Assembly: GCA_030704765.1 (NCBI GenBank)
Contig: JAUYDD010000034.1
Location: 1-9,078, forward strand
DNA length: 9,078 nt
Source: Nanobdellota archaeon
GTDB lineage: Archaea; Nanobdellota; Nanobdellia; Pacearchaeales; GW2011-AR1
Reading direction: 5' to 3'
Every line of letters begins with the position of its first letter. Within the stretch, counting starts at the first letter, position 1. Below, one piece after another: positions 1 to 5,248 of this stretch. The position numbers were made by a program, and so were the translations under genes. The notes beneath the pieces are model-generated. The model saw only the letters and a list, made by a program, of their open reading frames with translations. It was not told the origin of the DNA and made no database searches.

Positions 1-38
1 GTAAACGATAATATCTTAAAGCTAACCTTTTGTAACGA
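1..38 (-). repeat. att-like boundary repeat, copy 1 (class A, diverged)
   Basis: On the plus strand this starts with GTAAACGA, the complement of the TCGTTTAC core, followed by an AATATC half-arm, a 6-base centre TTAAAG, a degenerate right arm CTAACCTTTTG and then TAACGA. It aligns with the better copies at 965-992 and 4170-4197 in arm position, centre (YTAAAG) and right flank. Its right half (AACCTTTTGTAACGA, 15 bases) recurs exactly at 8003-8017. The copy is cut by the window edge, so any tRNA 3' half expected to its left cannot be seen. Confidence 0.5.
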
Positions 39-48
39 GCTGTTTTTA

Positions 49-390
49 TTAATCTTCATTAATCTTTATTCTGCCTATCTCTTCTTTAAGTTTTGGCAAA
101 TCTTTCTCTATTATGTTCCATACTCTGTCCATACTTACCCCAAAATAAGCATGGCTTAATATATCCCTGAATCCAGCAATTTTTCTCCAGGGAATATCTG
201 GATATTTTCTCCTAAAAGAATCCGGGATACTCTTAACTGCCTCTCCGATTATTTCTAGGCTTCTTATTATAGCATTTTGTTTCAGCTTATCACTTGTAAA
301 TTTTTCTTTAGTTAATCCTTCAGAAAAGGATTCTATATCCTTTATACTTTCTAAAATATCTTGAATGAATAGGTTAATATTTCTTTTCAT
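49..390 (-). CDS. hepT: HEPN-domain toxin (HepT, DUF86 family)
   Basis: This 113-residue protein is a DUF86/HepT HEPN ribonuclease. The catalytic signature R-x4-H-x-Y is intact as R75, H80 and Y82 (RDILSHAY), near the usual place for the family, and the chain is otherwise predicted helical. HepT cleaves RNA and is neutralised when its MntA partner adenylylates the tyrosine of this motif (known for the family). The ATG overlaps the TGA of the upstream mntA gene as ATGA, so translation is very probably coupled and both genes share the promoter at 868-902. All key residues are present, so I expect an active toxin. The unit lies between boundary repeats at 1-38 and 965-992. Confidence 0.9.
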   Translation of the reverse strand: MKRNINLFIQDILESIKDIESFSEGLTKEKFTSDKLKQNAIIRSLEIIGEAVKSIPDSFRRKYPDIPWRKIAGFRDILSHAYFGVSMDRVWNIIEKDLPKLKEEIGRIKINED

Positions 391-857
391 ATTATTCTTA
401 TTTCTTCATTTAAAATACGATTTTTAATTAAAGGTTTAATCACAGAATATTCTACTAAATCTACTTTTTTCCTAAGAACATCCTCTAATTTTAATTTTAA
501 TCCTATAAAACCAAGTAAACTCATATTTTTATCTTCAATATTAACTGCTATATCCACATCGCTATTTTCTTTTTGCTCTCCTCTTGAATAACTGCCAAAA
601 ATTCCAGCCCTACTTACTTTATTTTCTTTTAATATTTTTTGTATTTTTGATTTAATCTTTTCAATTTCTTTATTGGGCTTTATTTTTTTAGATAATAACT
701 TTTCATCTGCTTTCTTTTCTTTATTTAGAAGTTCTAAATTTGATAAGCCAAAACCAAGATATAATCTTTTTTTTGAGATTTTATTACCATTTCTTATAGA
801 AATCACTCTGTAATAATATTTTTTACCATTAATGTTTCTAGTTTCAGTATATGCCAT
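387..857 (-). CDS. mntA: MntA-type nucleotidyltransferase antitoxin with N-terminal extension
   Basis: This 156-residue protein has a minimal nucleotidyltransferase domain at about 65-156, with GSYSRG at 88-93 and SDVD at 99-102, matching the GSxxRG...SDxD signature of MNT proteins; the third acidic residue is probably D133 (KVDLVEY). MntA proteins transfer AMP to the tyrosine of the HEPN toxin. Residues 1-40 are an extra basic, tyrosine-rich segment (GKKYYYRVISIR, then KKRLYLG) absent from minimal MNT proteins; I recall similar N-termini on other archaeal toxin-antitoxin and Fic-type proteins but cannot verify it. A lysine-rich helix links the two parts. It is the first gene of the operon, with a leaderless start about 28 bp from a TATA box that lies inside an inverted repeat. 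Confidence 0.88.
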   Translation of the reverse strand: MAYTETRNINGKKYYYRVISIRNGNKISKKRLYLGFGLSNLELLNKEKKADEKLLSKKIKPNKEIEKIKSKIQKILKENKVSRAGIFGSYSRGEQKENSDVDIAVNIEDKNMSLLGFIGLKLKLEDVLRKKVDLVEYSVIKPLIKNRILNEEIRII

Positions 858-867
858 AATAATCTTA

Positions 868-902
868 TGTCTACATTATTTATAAATCTTTCTATGTAGA
901 CA
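868..902 (-). promoter_or_regulatory. mntA-hepT promoter inside a 9-bp inverted repeat
   Basis: A perfect inverted repeat, TGTCTACAT (868-876) and ATGTAGACA (894-902), brackets a 17-bp stretch that on the minus strand holds an archaeal BRE/TATA (AGAAAGATTTATAAATA). TATA is about 28 bp from the mntA ATG at 857, so the mRNA should be leaderless. A dimer bound to the two arms would cover the core promoter, suggesting autoregulation by the toxin-antitoxin complex (inference). Confidence 0.7.
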
Positions 903-919
903 CAAAGAAATATAGAATA

Positions 920-964
920 TGAACCCACGCAGAATCGAACTTCCTACTACTCTGGTCGGTGTAA
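920..964 (-). pseudogene. tRNA 3'-half-like fragment, copy 1
   Basis: On the minus strand this reads TTTTACACCG (a variant of the TCGTTTACACCG core), a variable stretch, the universal T-loop GTTCGATT, then CTGCG and an acceptor-like TGGGTTC ending in A, with no encoded CCA. Spacing from T-loop to final A equals that of a tRNA (5 + 7 + 1). The T-stem 5' side (GGAAG) does not pair with CTGCG, so it is not functional. It abuts the palindromic repeat at 965-992 and lies just upstream of the mntA promoter. Confidence 0.45.
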
Positions 965-992
965 AAGAATATATCTTAAAGGATATACTCTC
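965..992 (-). repeat. dif-like palindromic repeat, copy 2 (class A)
   Basis: The arms are AAGAATATATC (965-975) and GATATACTCTC (982-992) around the 6-base centre TTAAAG. It is preceded on the plus strand by GGTGTAAA, the complement of the tRNA-like core. The left arm and centre match the copy at 4170-4197 closely; the distal right arm has drifted. Confidence 0.65.
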
Positions 993-1079
993 TTTTTTGG
1001 AAAAATTAAATAATTGTTATAATACTAGTTTTTGTTTCTAATTAAATAATTGTATGAGCAGAATTATGTTCAAAATATT

Positions 1080-1451
1080 TTAGTAATAGAAGAATCCCTT
1101 TAAGCCCATTTGTTCACCACTATCAAACTTATTAACTGCTTCTTCATACAATTTTTGATCTTTTTCAGTTACAGTTTCTTTTAATCGTATAGGCCATCTT
1201 TTAGGAACTCCACAAAAAGAATCATGTGCATCAACTGATCCATTATTGCCTTCATCAGTTAAACAAAAACCAGCAAATGTACCAGAAGTAACTTTTGTAC
1301 GAGAACCATCATACCTTCTTGCAACAACTACTTCTATTCCATTATCTAATTTTACTCTTCAAGAATCTGCTAAAATATCACTTAACCATAAAGGACCAGT
1401 CAAACCTACAACCACTAATCCACAAACTATTCCGGTTAATTTATTTCCCAT
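1080..1451 (-). pseudogene. Secreted/membrane-anchored small protein interrupted by one in-frame TGA
   Basis: The minus strand holds a 123-codon frame from ATG 1451 to TAA 1080, open except for one TGA at codon 31 (1359-1361). The first 30 residues (MGNKLTGIVCGLVVVGLTGP...) form a convincing signal peptide or single membrane segment. The remainder is ordinary soluble sequence with two cysteines (FCLTDEG, DSFCGVPKRW). An archaeal promoter at 1472-1486 puts the start of transcription at this ATG, and codon use matches the neighbours. TGA ends mntA and the NYN gene normally here, so general recoding is unlikely; a recent nonsense mutation (for example GGA or CGA to TGA), a sequencing error or local readthrough would each fit. 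I do not recognise the family. It lies divergent from the AbiE-type operon between the repeats at 965 and 2859. Confidence 0.75.
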
Positions 1452-1471
1452 AATCTATTATTAATTTTAGA

Positions 1472-1486
1472 CTATTTAAATCTTTG
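1472..1486 (-). promoter_or_regulatory. Archaeal TATA/BRE promoter for the interrupted secreted gene
   Basis: The minus strand reads AAAGATTTAAATAGT, with TATA centred about 25 bp upstream of the ATG at 1451. This implies a leaderless transcript and supports the minus-strand gene over the opposite frame. Confidence 0.6.
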
Positions 1487-1527
1487 TTTTATTTACTACT
1501 AATAAATTACTAATTATTTCATAGAAA

Positions 1528-1562
1528 CCTTTAAATATATAGTTACCTATTAGGTAACTATA
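1528..1562 (+). promoter_or_regulatory. AbiE-type operon promoter with a 25-bp palindromic operator
   Basis: The box CTTTAAATATA (about 1530-1540) is followed by a perfect palindrome: arms TATAGTTACCTA (1538-1549) and TAGGTAACTATA (1551-1562) around one base. It overlaps the downstream edge of TATA and the expected transcription start near 1560, leaving a leader of about 25 nt before the ATG at 1587. AbiEi antitoxins carry an N-terminal winged helix and repress their own operons by binding inverted repeats, so this is probably the operator. Confidence 0.8.
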
Positions 1563-1586
1563 AATAAACACTGAAATAAAGACAAA

Positions 1587-2189
1587 ATGACAACAGAAAT
1601 ACCTCAATATGGTTTGAAAGCATATGCCTTGTTTTTTGCAAAGCATAAAGATAAAGAAGAATTTAAACAATCAGAATTAGATTGGATAGTTGGGCAAAGC
1701 ATGAAAAAGAAGATATTTTCTTTATTATTAAGAGCAGGTTGGGTTAAAAAGCAATCAGATAATACTTATATTTGCATAAGTCCAGAAATTGTAATTAATA
1801 GTTTATTGGAATTTAAAGTTCCTCAAATAATAAAAGAAGCAGAAAAAGATTATGCTTTCACTAATTTATCTGCCATAGAAATTTGGAGTGATTATTCTTA
1901 TGTTCAAAGAGGAATAGAAAAATCTCCTTATTTTATCAAAGTATTAAAGAAAGATTTAAAATATTGGAAAAGGTTCTTTAACAAACATAATATTCCAAAT
2001 TATGTTAGTAAAGGAACTACAATAGGTGAATATATCATTTTAATTCCTGTTAAGAAATTAAGTTTTGTAGAAAAAGAAGGTTATAAAATTGAAAGTTTAA
2101 AAGAAACAATCAAATTAGCAAAATTAAATGAAATGTATTTATATGCTTACAATTACATAAAGAACAAATATCAAAATGTTACAACTTAG
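1587..2189 (+). CDS. AbiEi-like antitoxin / winged-helix transcriptional regulator
   Basis: This 200-residue protein has an N-terminal winged-helix-like region (about 25-75: QSELDWIVGQSMKKKIFSLLLRAGWVKK fits a helix-turn-helix and wing) and a C-terminal region containing YAFTNLSAIEIWSDYSYV, which resembles the archaeal AbiEi antitoxin core. Such antitoxins both repress the operon and neutralise the partner nucleotidyltransferase. Its stop overlaps the next gene by 14 bp, and the 25-bp palindrome upstream supports autoregulation. There is no Shine-Dalgarno sequence before the ATG. I rest the assignment mainly on gene order (regulator followed by an AbiEii-like protein) and the wHTH character; the C-terminal match is from memory of the family. 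Confidence 0.72.
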   Translation: MTTEIPQYGLKAYALFFAKHKDKEEFKQSELDWIVGQSMKKKIFSLLLRAGWVKKQSDNTYICISPEIVINSLLEFKVPQIIKEAEKDYAFTNLSAIEIWSDYSYVQRGIEKSPYFIKVLKKDLKYWKRFFNKHNIPNYVSKGTTIGEYIILIPVKKLSFVEKEGYKIESLKETIKLAKLNEMYLYAYNYIKNKYQNVTT

Positions 2190-2859
2190 AGAAAAAGAAA
2201 TATTTGGAACCTTAAAGAGGATGGAAAAATTTAAGTTTGTAATTATTGGAGGATATGCTGTAAATGCTTACACGCTTCCAAGATTTTCAGTTGATTGTGA
2301 TATTGTAATTAAAGATAAAGAGGAATTAAAAGAGATTGAAGAAACTCTAGTAAATTTTGGTTATTTAAAGGAAGATAATAATAAAGATAAGACTTCTTAT
2401 TATGGAGATTTTTTAAGATTAGAGAAAGATATGGGGGATAATATCAAAGTAAGCATTGATATTTTAATCAAAGAAGTTTTAGATAGGCAAACAAATGCTA
2501 CTTTTTCTACTGATTGGGTATTTGATAATTCAGAAATAAGAACCTTAAGAGGAAAAACAATTACAGAAGAATTAAAATTAAGAATAATAAATTTAGATGC
2601 TTTATTTGTATTAAAATTTGTAAGTTGCCGTTTAACAGATATAAGAGATATTTTTATGTTAGCTCCAAATATAAAAAATAAGGGATGGGTAAAAGAAGAG
2701 ATTTCAAAAAAATATGATTTCAATAAATTATTTTTAAAAGTTGAGGAAAAAATAACATCAAAGCAATTTAAGGATAGTTTGCAAGGAGTTTATGGGATTA
2801 TAGACGAGAGAGTTTTTGAGAAACATAAAAAAGCAATCTTAGATTTAAAGAAAACTTAG
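2176..2859 (+). CDS. AbiEii-like nucleotidyltransferase toxin
   Basis: This 227-residue protein has the nucleotidyltransferase signature FVIIGGYAVNAYTLPRFSVD at 21-40: GG at 25-26, a first acidic pair D40 and D42 (VDCDIVI) and a third acid at D95 (SIDILI). K147 and the D155/D158 pair (KFVSCRLTDIRDI) match the conserved lysine and acidic block of AbiEii/DUF6036-type toxins. Known AbiEii/MenT toxins transfer nucleotides to RNA targets such as tRNA acceptor ends. The start at 2176 lies inside the antitoxin gene and gives a continuous N-terminal helix; an internal ATG at 2221 is the alternative. The TAG stop ends on the first base of the palindromic repeat at 2859, so the gene runs right up to the cassette edge. 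Confidence 0.82.
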   Translation: MLQLREKEIFGTLKRMEKFKFVIIGGYAVNAYTLPRFSVDCDIVIKDKEELKEIEETLVNFGYLKEDNNKDKTSYYGDFLRLEKDMGDNIKVSIDILIKEVLDRQTNATFSTDWVFDNSEIRTLRGKTITEELKLRIINLDALFVLKFVSCRLTDIRDIFMLAPNIKNKGWVKEEISKKYDFNKLFLKVEEKITSKQFKDSLQGVYGIIDERVFEKHKKAILDLKKT

Positions 2860-2895
2860 AAAGTATATCCTTTTAGATATACTTTGTGTAAACGA
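2859..2895 (-). repeat. dif-like palindromic repeat with core, copy 3 (class B)
   Basis: The arms are GAAAGTATATC (2859-2869) and GATATACTTTG (2876-2886), 10 of 11 bases inverted, around the 6-base centre CTTTTA. TGTAAACGA (2887-2895) follows, the complement of the TCGTTTACA core. The centre is inverted relative to class A copies. The repeat begins on the last base of the preceding gene and joins the tRNA 5' half at 2886-2922. Confidence 0.75.
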
Positions 2896-2922
2896 GGTGG
2901 TTTGCCACTAGCCTAATCGCCC
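2886..2922 (-). pseudogene. tRNA-Val(UAC) 5' half, cut at the anticodon loop
   Basis: Read from 2922 on the minus strand: a 7-base acceptor strand GGGCGAT, TA at positions 8-9, D-stem GGCT, D-loop AGTGGCA with A14, GG and A21, then AACC (3 of 4 D-stem pairs), a linker A, anticodon stem CCTCG and the 7-base loop TTTACAC. The anticodon at loop positions 3-5 is TAC, for valine. The sequence then passes straight into the palindromic repeat instead of CGAG. The acceptor strand would pair with the GTCGCCC at the tRNA-like fragment ending at 8844. This is not a functional tRNA on its own. Confidence 0.6.
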
Positions 2923-2972
2923 TTGTATCTATCTTTGGACATTCATTCTAATGGTAAACTAATCCTCATTTA

Positions 2973-3009
2973 GAAAGTATATCCTTTTTGATATACTTTG
3001 TGTAAACAA
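2973..3009 (-). repeat. dif-like palindromic repeat with core, copy 4 (class B)
   Basis: The arms GAAAGTATATC (2973-2983) and GATATACTTTG (2990-3000) flank the centre CTTTTT and are followed by TGTAAACAA. This is nearly identical to copies 3 and 6. The sequence to its right no longer resembles a tRNA 5' half. Only about 50 bp of non-coding sequence separates this copy from the tRNA 5' half at 2922. Confidence 0.7.
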
Positions 3010-3026
3010 GTAGATCATTATAGTTC

Positions 3027-3050
3027 CAAAAAGTGGATAATCACTTTTTG
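3027..3050 (-). terminator. Hairpin after the NYN-Nudix gene
   Basis: The perfect 9-bp stem CAAAAAGTG / CACTTTTTG has a 6-base loop and begins 6 bp beyond the stop codon on the minus strand. Position and symmetry suggest a 3'-end or transcript-stabilising hairpin. Confidence 0.5.
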
Positions 3051-3055
3051 ATTAC

Positions 3056-4027
3056 TCAATTTTTACTGATTTTGTCCATTTTATTATTAATATAAATATA
3101 TATCTCTTTTAATACTTTTTTATCCATCTCCGATATATTAGAACTAATAGCAGTTTCAATTTTAAGAGTTATTGGTTTTCCTTCTTTTACATCCATCTTT
3201 ATAACATCTTTAATATCACATAAAAAAACATTCAATTCAACCATCATATTCTTTTCTTTAGATTCATATTGGTAGGTTTTAAAGAATTTCAAACTGTTTA
3301 TTTCTTGTATATCAAGAGTTAATTCTTCCATTACCTCTCTTTTTAATGCTTCTTCAACACTTTCTCCTTCTTCCAAACCTCCACCAAAGAAACCATAATC
3401 TCTATCTGTTGGCTTATCAATAAATCCTTTCCTTCTTTGTAGTATAATTTCAAATTTATTATTACAAGGGACAATTAAAGCAACTCTTCTCAAATTCAAA
3501 CACTTCTCTAAATCTTCTTTGTTTAAGATTAAATATCTAAATTTCCCTTGCCTTAGTTCATTTGAGAATCCAAATTTAGGAGAGCAAACAATAACTTCAT
3601 ACTTTGCATCTTTGATTATTTCCATAGCTGGAATAAAATCAGCATCTCCAGATACCAGTATACAAACCTTGCATTCTTTCTCTACTAAAGTTTTTCTAAT
3701 CATATCAGATGCAATCATAACGTCAATTCCTTTTTCTATCTTAATTTTTAATTCTTTTATTTTTTTGAGTTTTCTATCTTTAACAATTATACCCTTTTTT
3801 CTCAATCTTTCTAAAAACTCCATATGTTTGTAATAAATTACCTTATCATCAGTTATATCTGGAACAGCATTATAATATCTTATTTGCTTTAACGTTAGTC
3901 CAAAATAATTACAAATAAAATCAGATAAACATCTGAAGTCTATTTTAGAAGGTTTATCAATTATTGATTTAGAATTATGATAAAAATTACTCCCATCAAT
4001 AAATACTATTGCACTTCTTTTTTCCAT
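3056..4027 (-). CDS. NYN (PIN-like) ribonuclease - Nudix hydrolase fusion
   Basis: This is a two-domain protein of 323 residues from the ATG at 4027. The N-terminal NYN domain (about 1-170) begins AIVFIDGSN with the first catalytic Asp at residue 11; further acids lie in KGIDVMIASD (D102, D108) and SGDADF (D128, D130), the LabA/NYN pattern of metal-dependent RNases. The C-terminal Nudix domain (about 178-300) holds the Nudix box from residue 216: G-x5-E-x7-RE-V-x-EE, with Thr in place of the late Gly, so the pyrophosphatase residues R230, E231, E234 and E235 are present. The start at 4027 aligns with usual NYN N-termini; the frame can extend 12 codons to an ATG at 4063, inside a hairpin. A role in RNA end processing plus cleavage, or nucleotide-signal clearance, is inference. 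Confidence 0.85.
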   Translation of the reverse strand: MEKRSAIVFIDGSNFYHNSKSIIDKPSKIDFRCLSDFICNYFGLTLKQIRYYNAVPDITDDKVIYYKHMEFLERLRKKGIIVKDRKLKKIKELKIKIEKGIDVMIASDMIRKTLVEKECKVCILVSGDADFIPAMEIIKDAKYEVIVCSPKFGFSNELRQGKFRYLILNKEDLEKCLNLRRVALIVPCNNKFEIILQRRKGFIDKPTDRDYGFFGGGLEEGESVEEALKREVMEELTLDIQEINSLKFFKTYQYESKEKNMMVELNVFLCDIKDVIKMDVKEGKPITLKIETAISSNISEMDKKVLKEIYIYINNKMDKISKN

Positions 4028-4040
4028 AAAAATAAGTAAG

Positions 4041-4069
4041 CCCGGCATTACCACAAAGGCCATACCGGG
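4041..4069 (-). promoter_or_regulatory. GC-rich leader hairpin of the NYN-Nudix mRNA
   Basis: CCCGGCAT (4041-4048) and ATACCGGG (4062-4069) pair over 8 positions with one G-U in RNA, closing a 13-base loop. It stands out by GC content. It starts about 6 nt from the predicted 5' end and encloses the upstream ATG at 4063, so it could hide that start or serve as an operator. Confidence 0.5.
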
Positions 4070-4096
4070 GATTTGATAATTATATTAATGATTAAT

Positions 4097-4106
4097 AGTA
4101 TATAAG
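4097..4106 (-). promoter_or_regulatory. TATA box of the NYN-Nudix gene
   Basis: The minus strand reads CTTATATACT. A start about 25 bp downstream falls near 4075, giving a leader of roughly 48 nt to the ATG at 4027. It lies only 24 bp from the end of the tRNA-like fragment at 4130. Confidence 0.5.
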
Positions 4107-4129
4107 ATTATCTGTTATCAAAAATAAAA

Positions 4130-4173
4130 TGGACCTAGAGAGGATCGAACCGCCGAATACTCGGTGTAAACGA
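4130..4173 (-). pseudogene. tRNA-Val-like 3' half, copy 2 (best preserved core)
   Basis: On the minus strand TCGTTTACAC (anticodon stem-loop core) is followed by CGAGT, which pairs over 4 bp with the CTCG stem before the loop at 2892-2896, then ATTC (variable), GGCGG, T-loop TTCGATC, CTCTC, acceptor-like TAGGTCC and A. The order and spacing are those of a tRNA from anticodon loop to discriminator. GGCGG does not pair well with CTCTC, so it is decayed. It shares TCGTTTACACCGAGTATTC exactly with 6430-6448. Confidence 0.55.
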
Positions 4174-4204
4174 ATATATCCTAAAGGATATACTTTGTAA
4201 CAAT
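4170..4204 (-). repeat. dif-like palindromic repeat, copy 5 (class A)
   Basis: The arms ACGAATATATC (4170-4180) and GATATACTTTG (4187-4197) flank the centre CTAAAG and are followed by TAACAA. The arm ACGA overlaps the tRNA-like core by 4 bases. The right arm is identical to that of copies 3, 4 and 6 but the centre is in the opposite orientation. Confidence 0.72.
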
Positions 4205-4254
4205 CTATTTTTTAGCTATTTTCCACAGAATTTCAAAGAAATTCATATTGCTCT

Positions 4255-4378
4255 TTACTGCTTCCTCTCTTTTAATTTAACCATCTGTAAGAAAACTCGT
4301 GCTTCTTTTTTTGAATAATTATACTCAAGAATAACGTTACAATACCTATCTAAATAGGGGTGCAATAATTTCGGTAAA
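4255..4378 (-). pseudogene. Possible 3' remnant of an unrecognised gene
   Basis: A minus-strand frame without a start codon runs from the GTTTACC at about 4378 to TAA at 4255, about 40 codons (ending ...EARVFLQMVKLKERKQ). The charged helical composition looks protein-like, and it begins at a GTAAAC motif like the cassette edges. I cannot name the family, and chance is not excluded. The rest of 4205-4460 shows only a short GAATTTC/GAAATTC hairpin at 4228-4244. Confidence 0.3.
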
Positions 4379-4461
4379 CTACATTAGTAATTACAAAGCA
4401 TAAAATTTATAAGGCCGATTTCCATGAAGAAATTATAGAAAGACAATCTCATTCAAAAACA

Positions 4462-5106
4462 ATAAAGAAATCAAGAGGACTTTTAGGTTTAATTGGTGGA
4501 GCACTTGTTGGTATTGCTGCTTTGATGCCTGTGCAAAAGGCGGAGGGGGGAATGATAACTCTTAATAGTGATTTTAATGGATTAGACTCTTACCATGCCC
4601 CTGATGTTAATCTTTATGAGGTTCCTGGTGTATCCGCAACAGATGGTTATGATCCTGGATTAGATAATCTTTATCAACAACCTGATAGCACCCCTGCAGT
4701 AGATTTTTTTTCTATAATTGCTGGATATGATTTAAGTGATGATGTAAGAGACTTTGGTTATACTGCTTTTCATACTAAAATGCAAGGAAGAGGCTTAACT
4801 TCATCTTTAAGCGGTAATCTTACTTTTAGTGTAGACAGTCCAGTGGACTTTCCTATCTTACCTGGTTTTATTCTTGTAGATATTTATAAAAACGGGTCAT
4901 TAGTTGAAAGGAATATAAATGTTTTAACTGCTACACCAAGAGAATTAAGTCTCAGCAATAATTCAGATTATTATAATATTGATGTAAGAATTATTCCAGA
5001 ACCTTCAGCAACTTCATTACTTATGGCAGGAATTGCTGGTGCGGGTGTTGGATATTTAGCTTCTAGAAGAAAAAAACAAGTTGGATTATTCCCTAAAAAC
5101 AGATAA
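4462..5106 (+). CDS. PEP-CTERM surface protein with an apparent ATA start
   Basis: This is a secreted protein of about 214 residues. The C-terminus is a textbook PEP-CTERM sorting signal: IPEPS at about 178-182, then hydrophobic TSLLMAGIAGAGVGYLA and a basic ASRRKKQ tail, normally processed by an exosortase or archaeosortase that is not in this window. The middle is Asp/Asn/Ser-rich and beta-like, typical of surface proteins. The only standard starts are TTG 4522 and ATG 4525, but the same frame upstream encodes KKSRGLLGLIGGALVGIAAL, a perfect signal peptide beginning at ATA 4462 with no ATG, GTG or TTG before it. I take ATA 4462 as the real or ancestral start: either a non-canonical initiator or a lost ATG. 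TTATAG near 4433-4438 could be its TATA box. Alone on the plus strand within its cassette. Confidence 0.75.
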   Translation: MKKSRGLLGLIGGALVGIAALMPVQKAEGGMITLNSDFNGLDSYHAPDVNLYEVPGVSATDGYDPGLDNLYQQPDSTPAVDFFSIIAGYDLSDDVRDFGYTAFHTKMQGRGLTSSLSGNLTFSVDSPVDFPILPGFILVDIYKNGSLVERNINVLTATPRELSLSNNSDYYNIDVRIIPEPSATSLLMAGIAGAGVGYLASRRKKQVGLFPKNR

Positions 5107-5116
5107 TAAACGATAA

Positions 5117-5248
5117 GAATTTTATGTTTTAGACAATGGATTTATTGGAGTTTTATCTAAGAAGCTTACAAAAGATAAAGGATGGCTATTAGAAAATTTA
5201 GTATTTAATTCGCTGAATAAAAATAATAAGAAAGTATATCCTTTTTGA
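5117..5248 (+). pseudogene. DUF4143 AAA-ATPase C-terminal fragment
   Basis: A 43-codon frame reads FYVLDNGFIGVLSKKL, then KDKGWLLENLVFNSL, and ends KKVYPF. It carries the LDxG...LLENLVF...L signature of the DUF4143 domain found at the C-terminus of archaeal and bacterial AAA ATPases. No start codon or ATPase domain is present. The fragment begins just after TAAACGATAA, a motif like the repeat edge, and runs into the dif-like repeat at 5230, whose first bases supply its last codons and stop. This points to truncation by recombination at the repeat. Confidence 0.75.

Noticed and set aside
1359..1361. Genome-wide recoding of TGA
   Set aside because: TGA ends mntA, the NYN-Nudix gene and the PIN toxin; two of these stops form ATGA overlaps with the next gene, the normal sign of a true stop.
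1246..1464. 72-codon plus-strand open frame
   Set aside because: It is antisense to the minus-strand secreted gene (1080-1451), which has a signal peptide, a promoter and sensible composition; this frame is Pro/Thr-rich with no promoter.
1476..1670. 64-codon minus-strand open frame
   Set aside because: It is antisense to the AbiEi-like gene and its operator; Phe/Ile-rich composition is a by-product of the AT-rich opposite strand.
2400..2723. 107-codon minus-strand open frame
   Set aside because: It lies wholly inside the nucleotidyltransferase gene, whose catalytic motifs fix the other strand as coding.
3519..3833. 104-codon plus-strand open frame
   Set aside because: It is antisense to the NYN domain and has no independent promoter or recognisable motif.
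2886..4173. Split (trans-spliced) or intron-containing tRNA
   Set aside because: Both halves carry the same TCGTTTACAC, a duplication expected of integration but not of splicing; the 3' halves have broken T-stems, and the palindrome does not form a bulge-helix-bulge at position 37/38.
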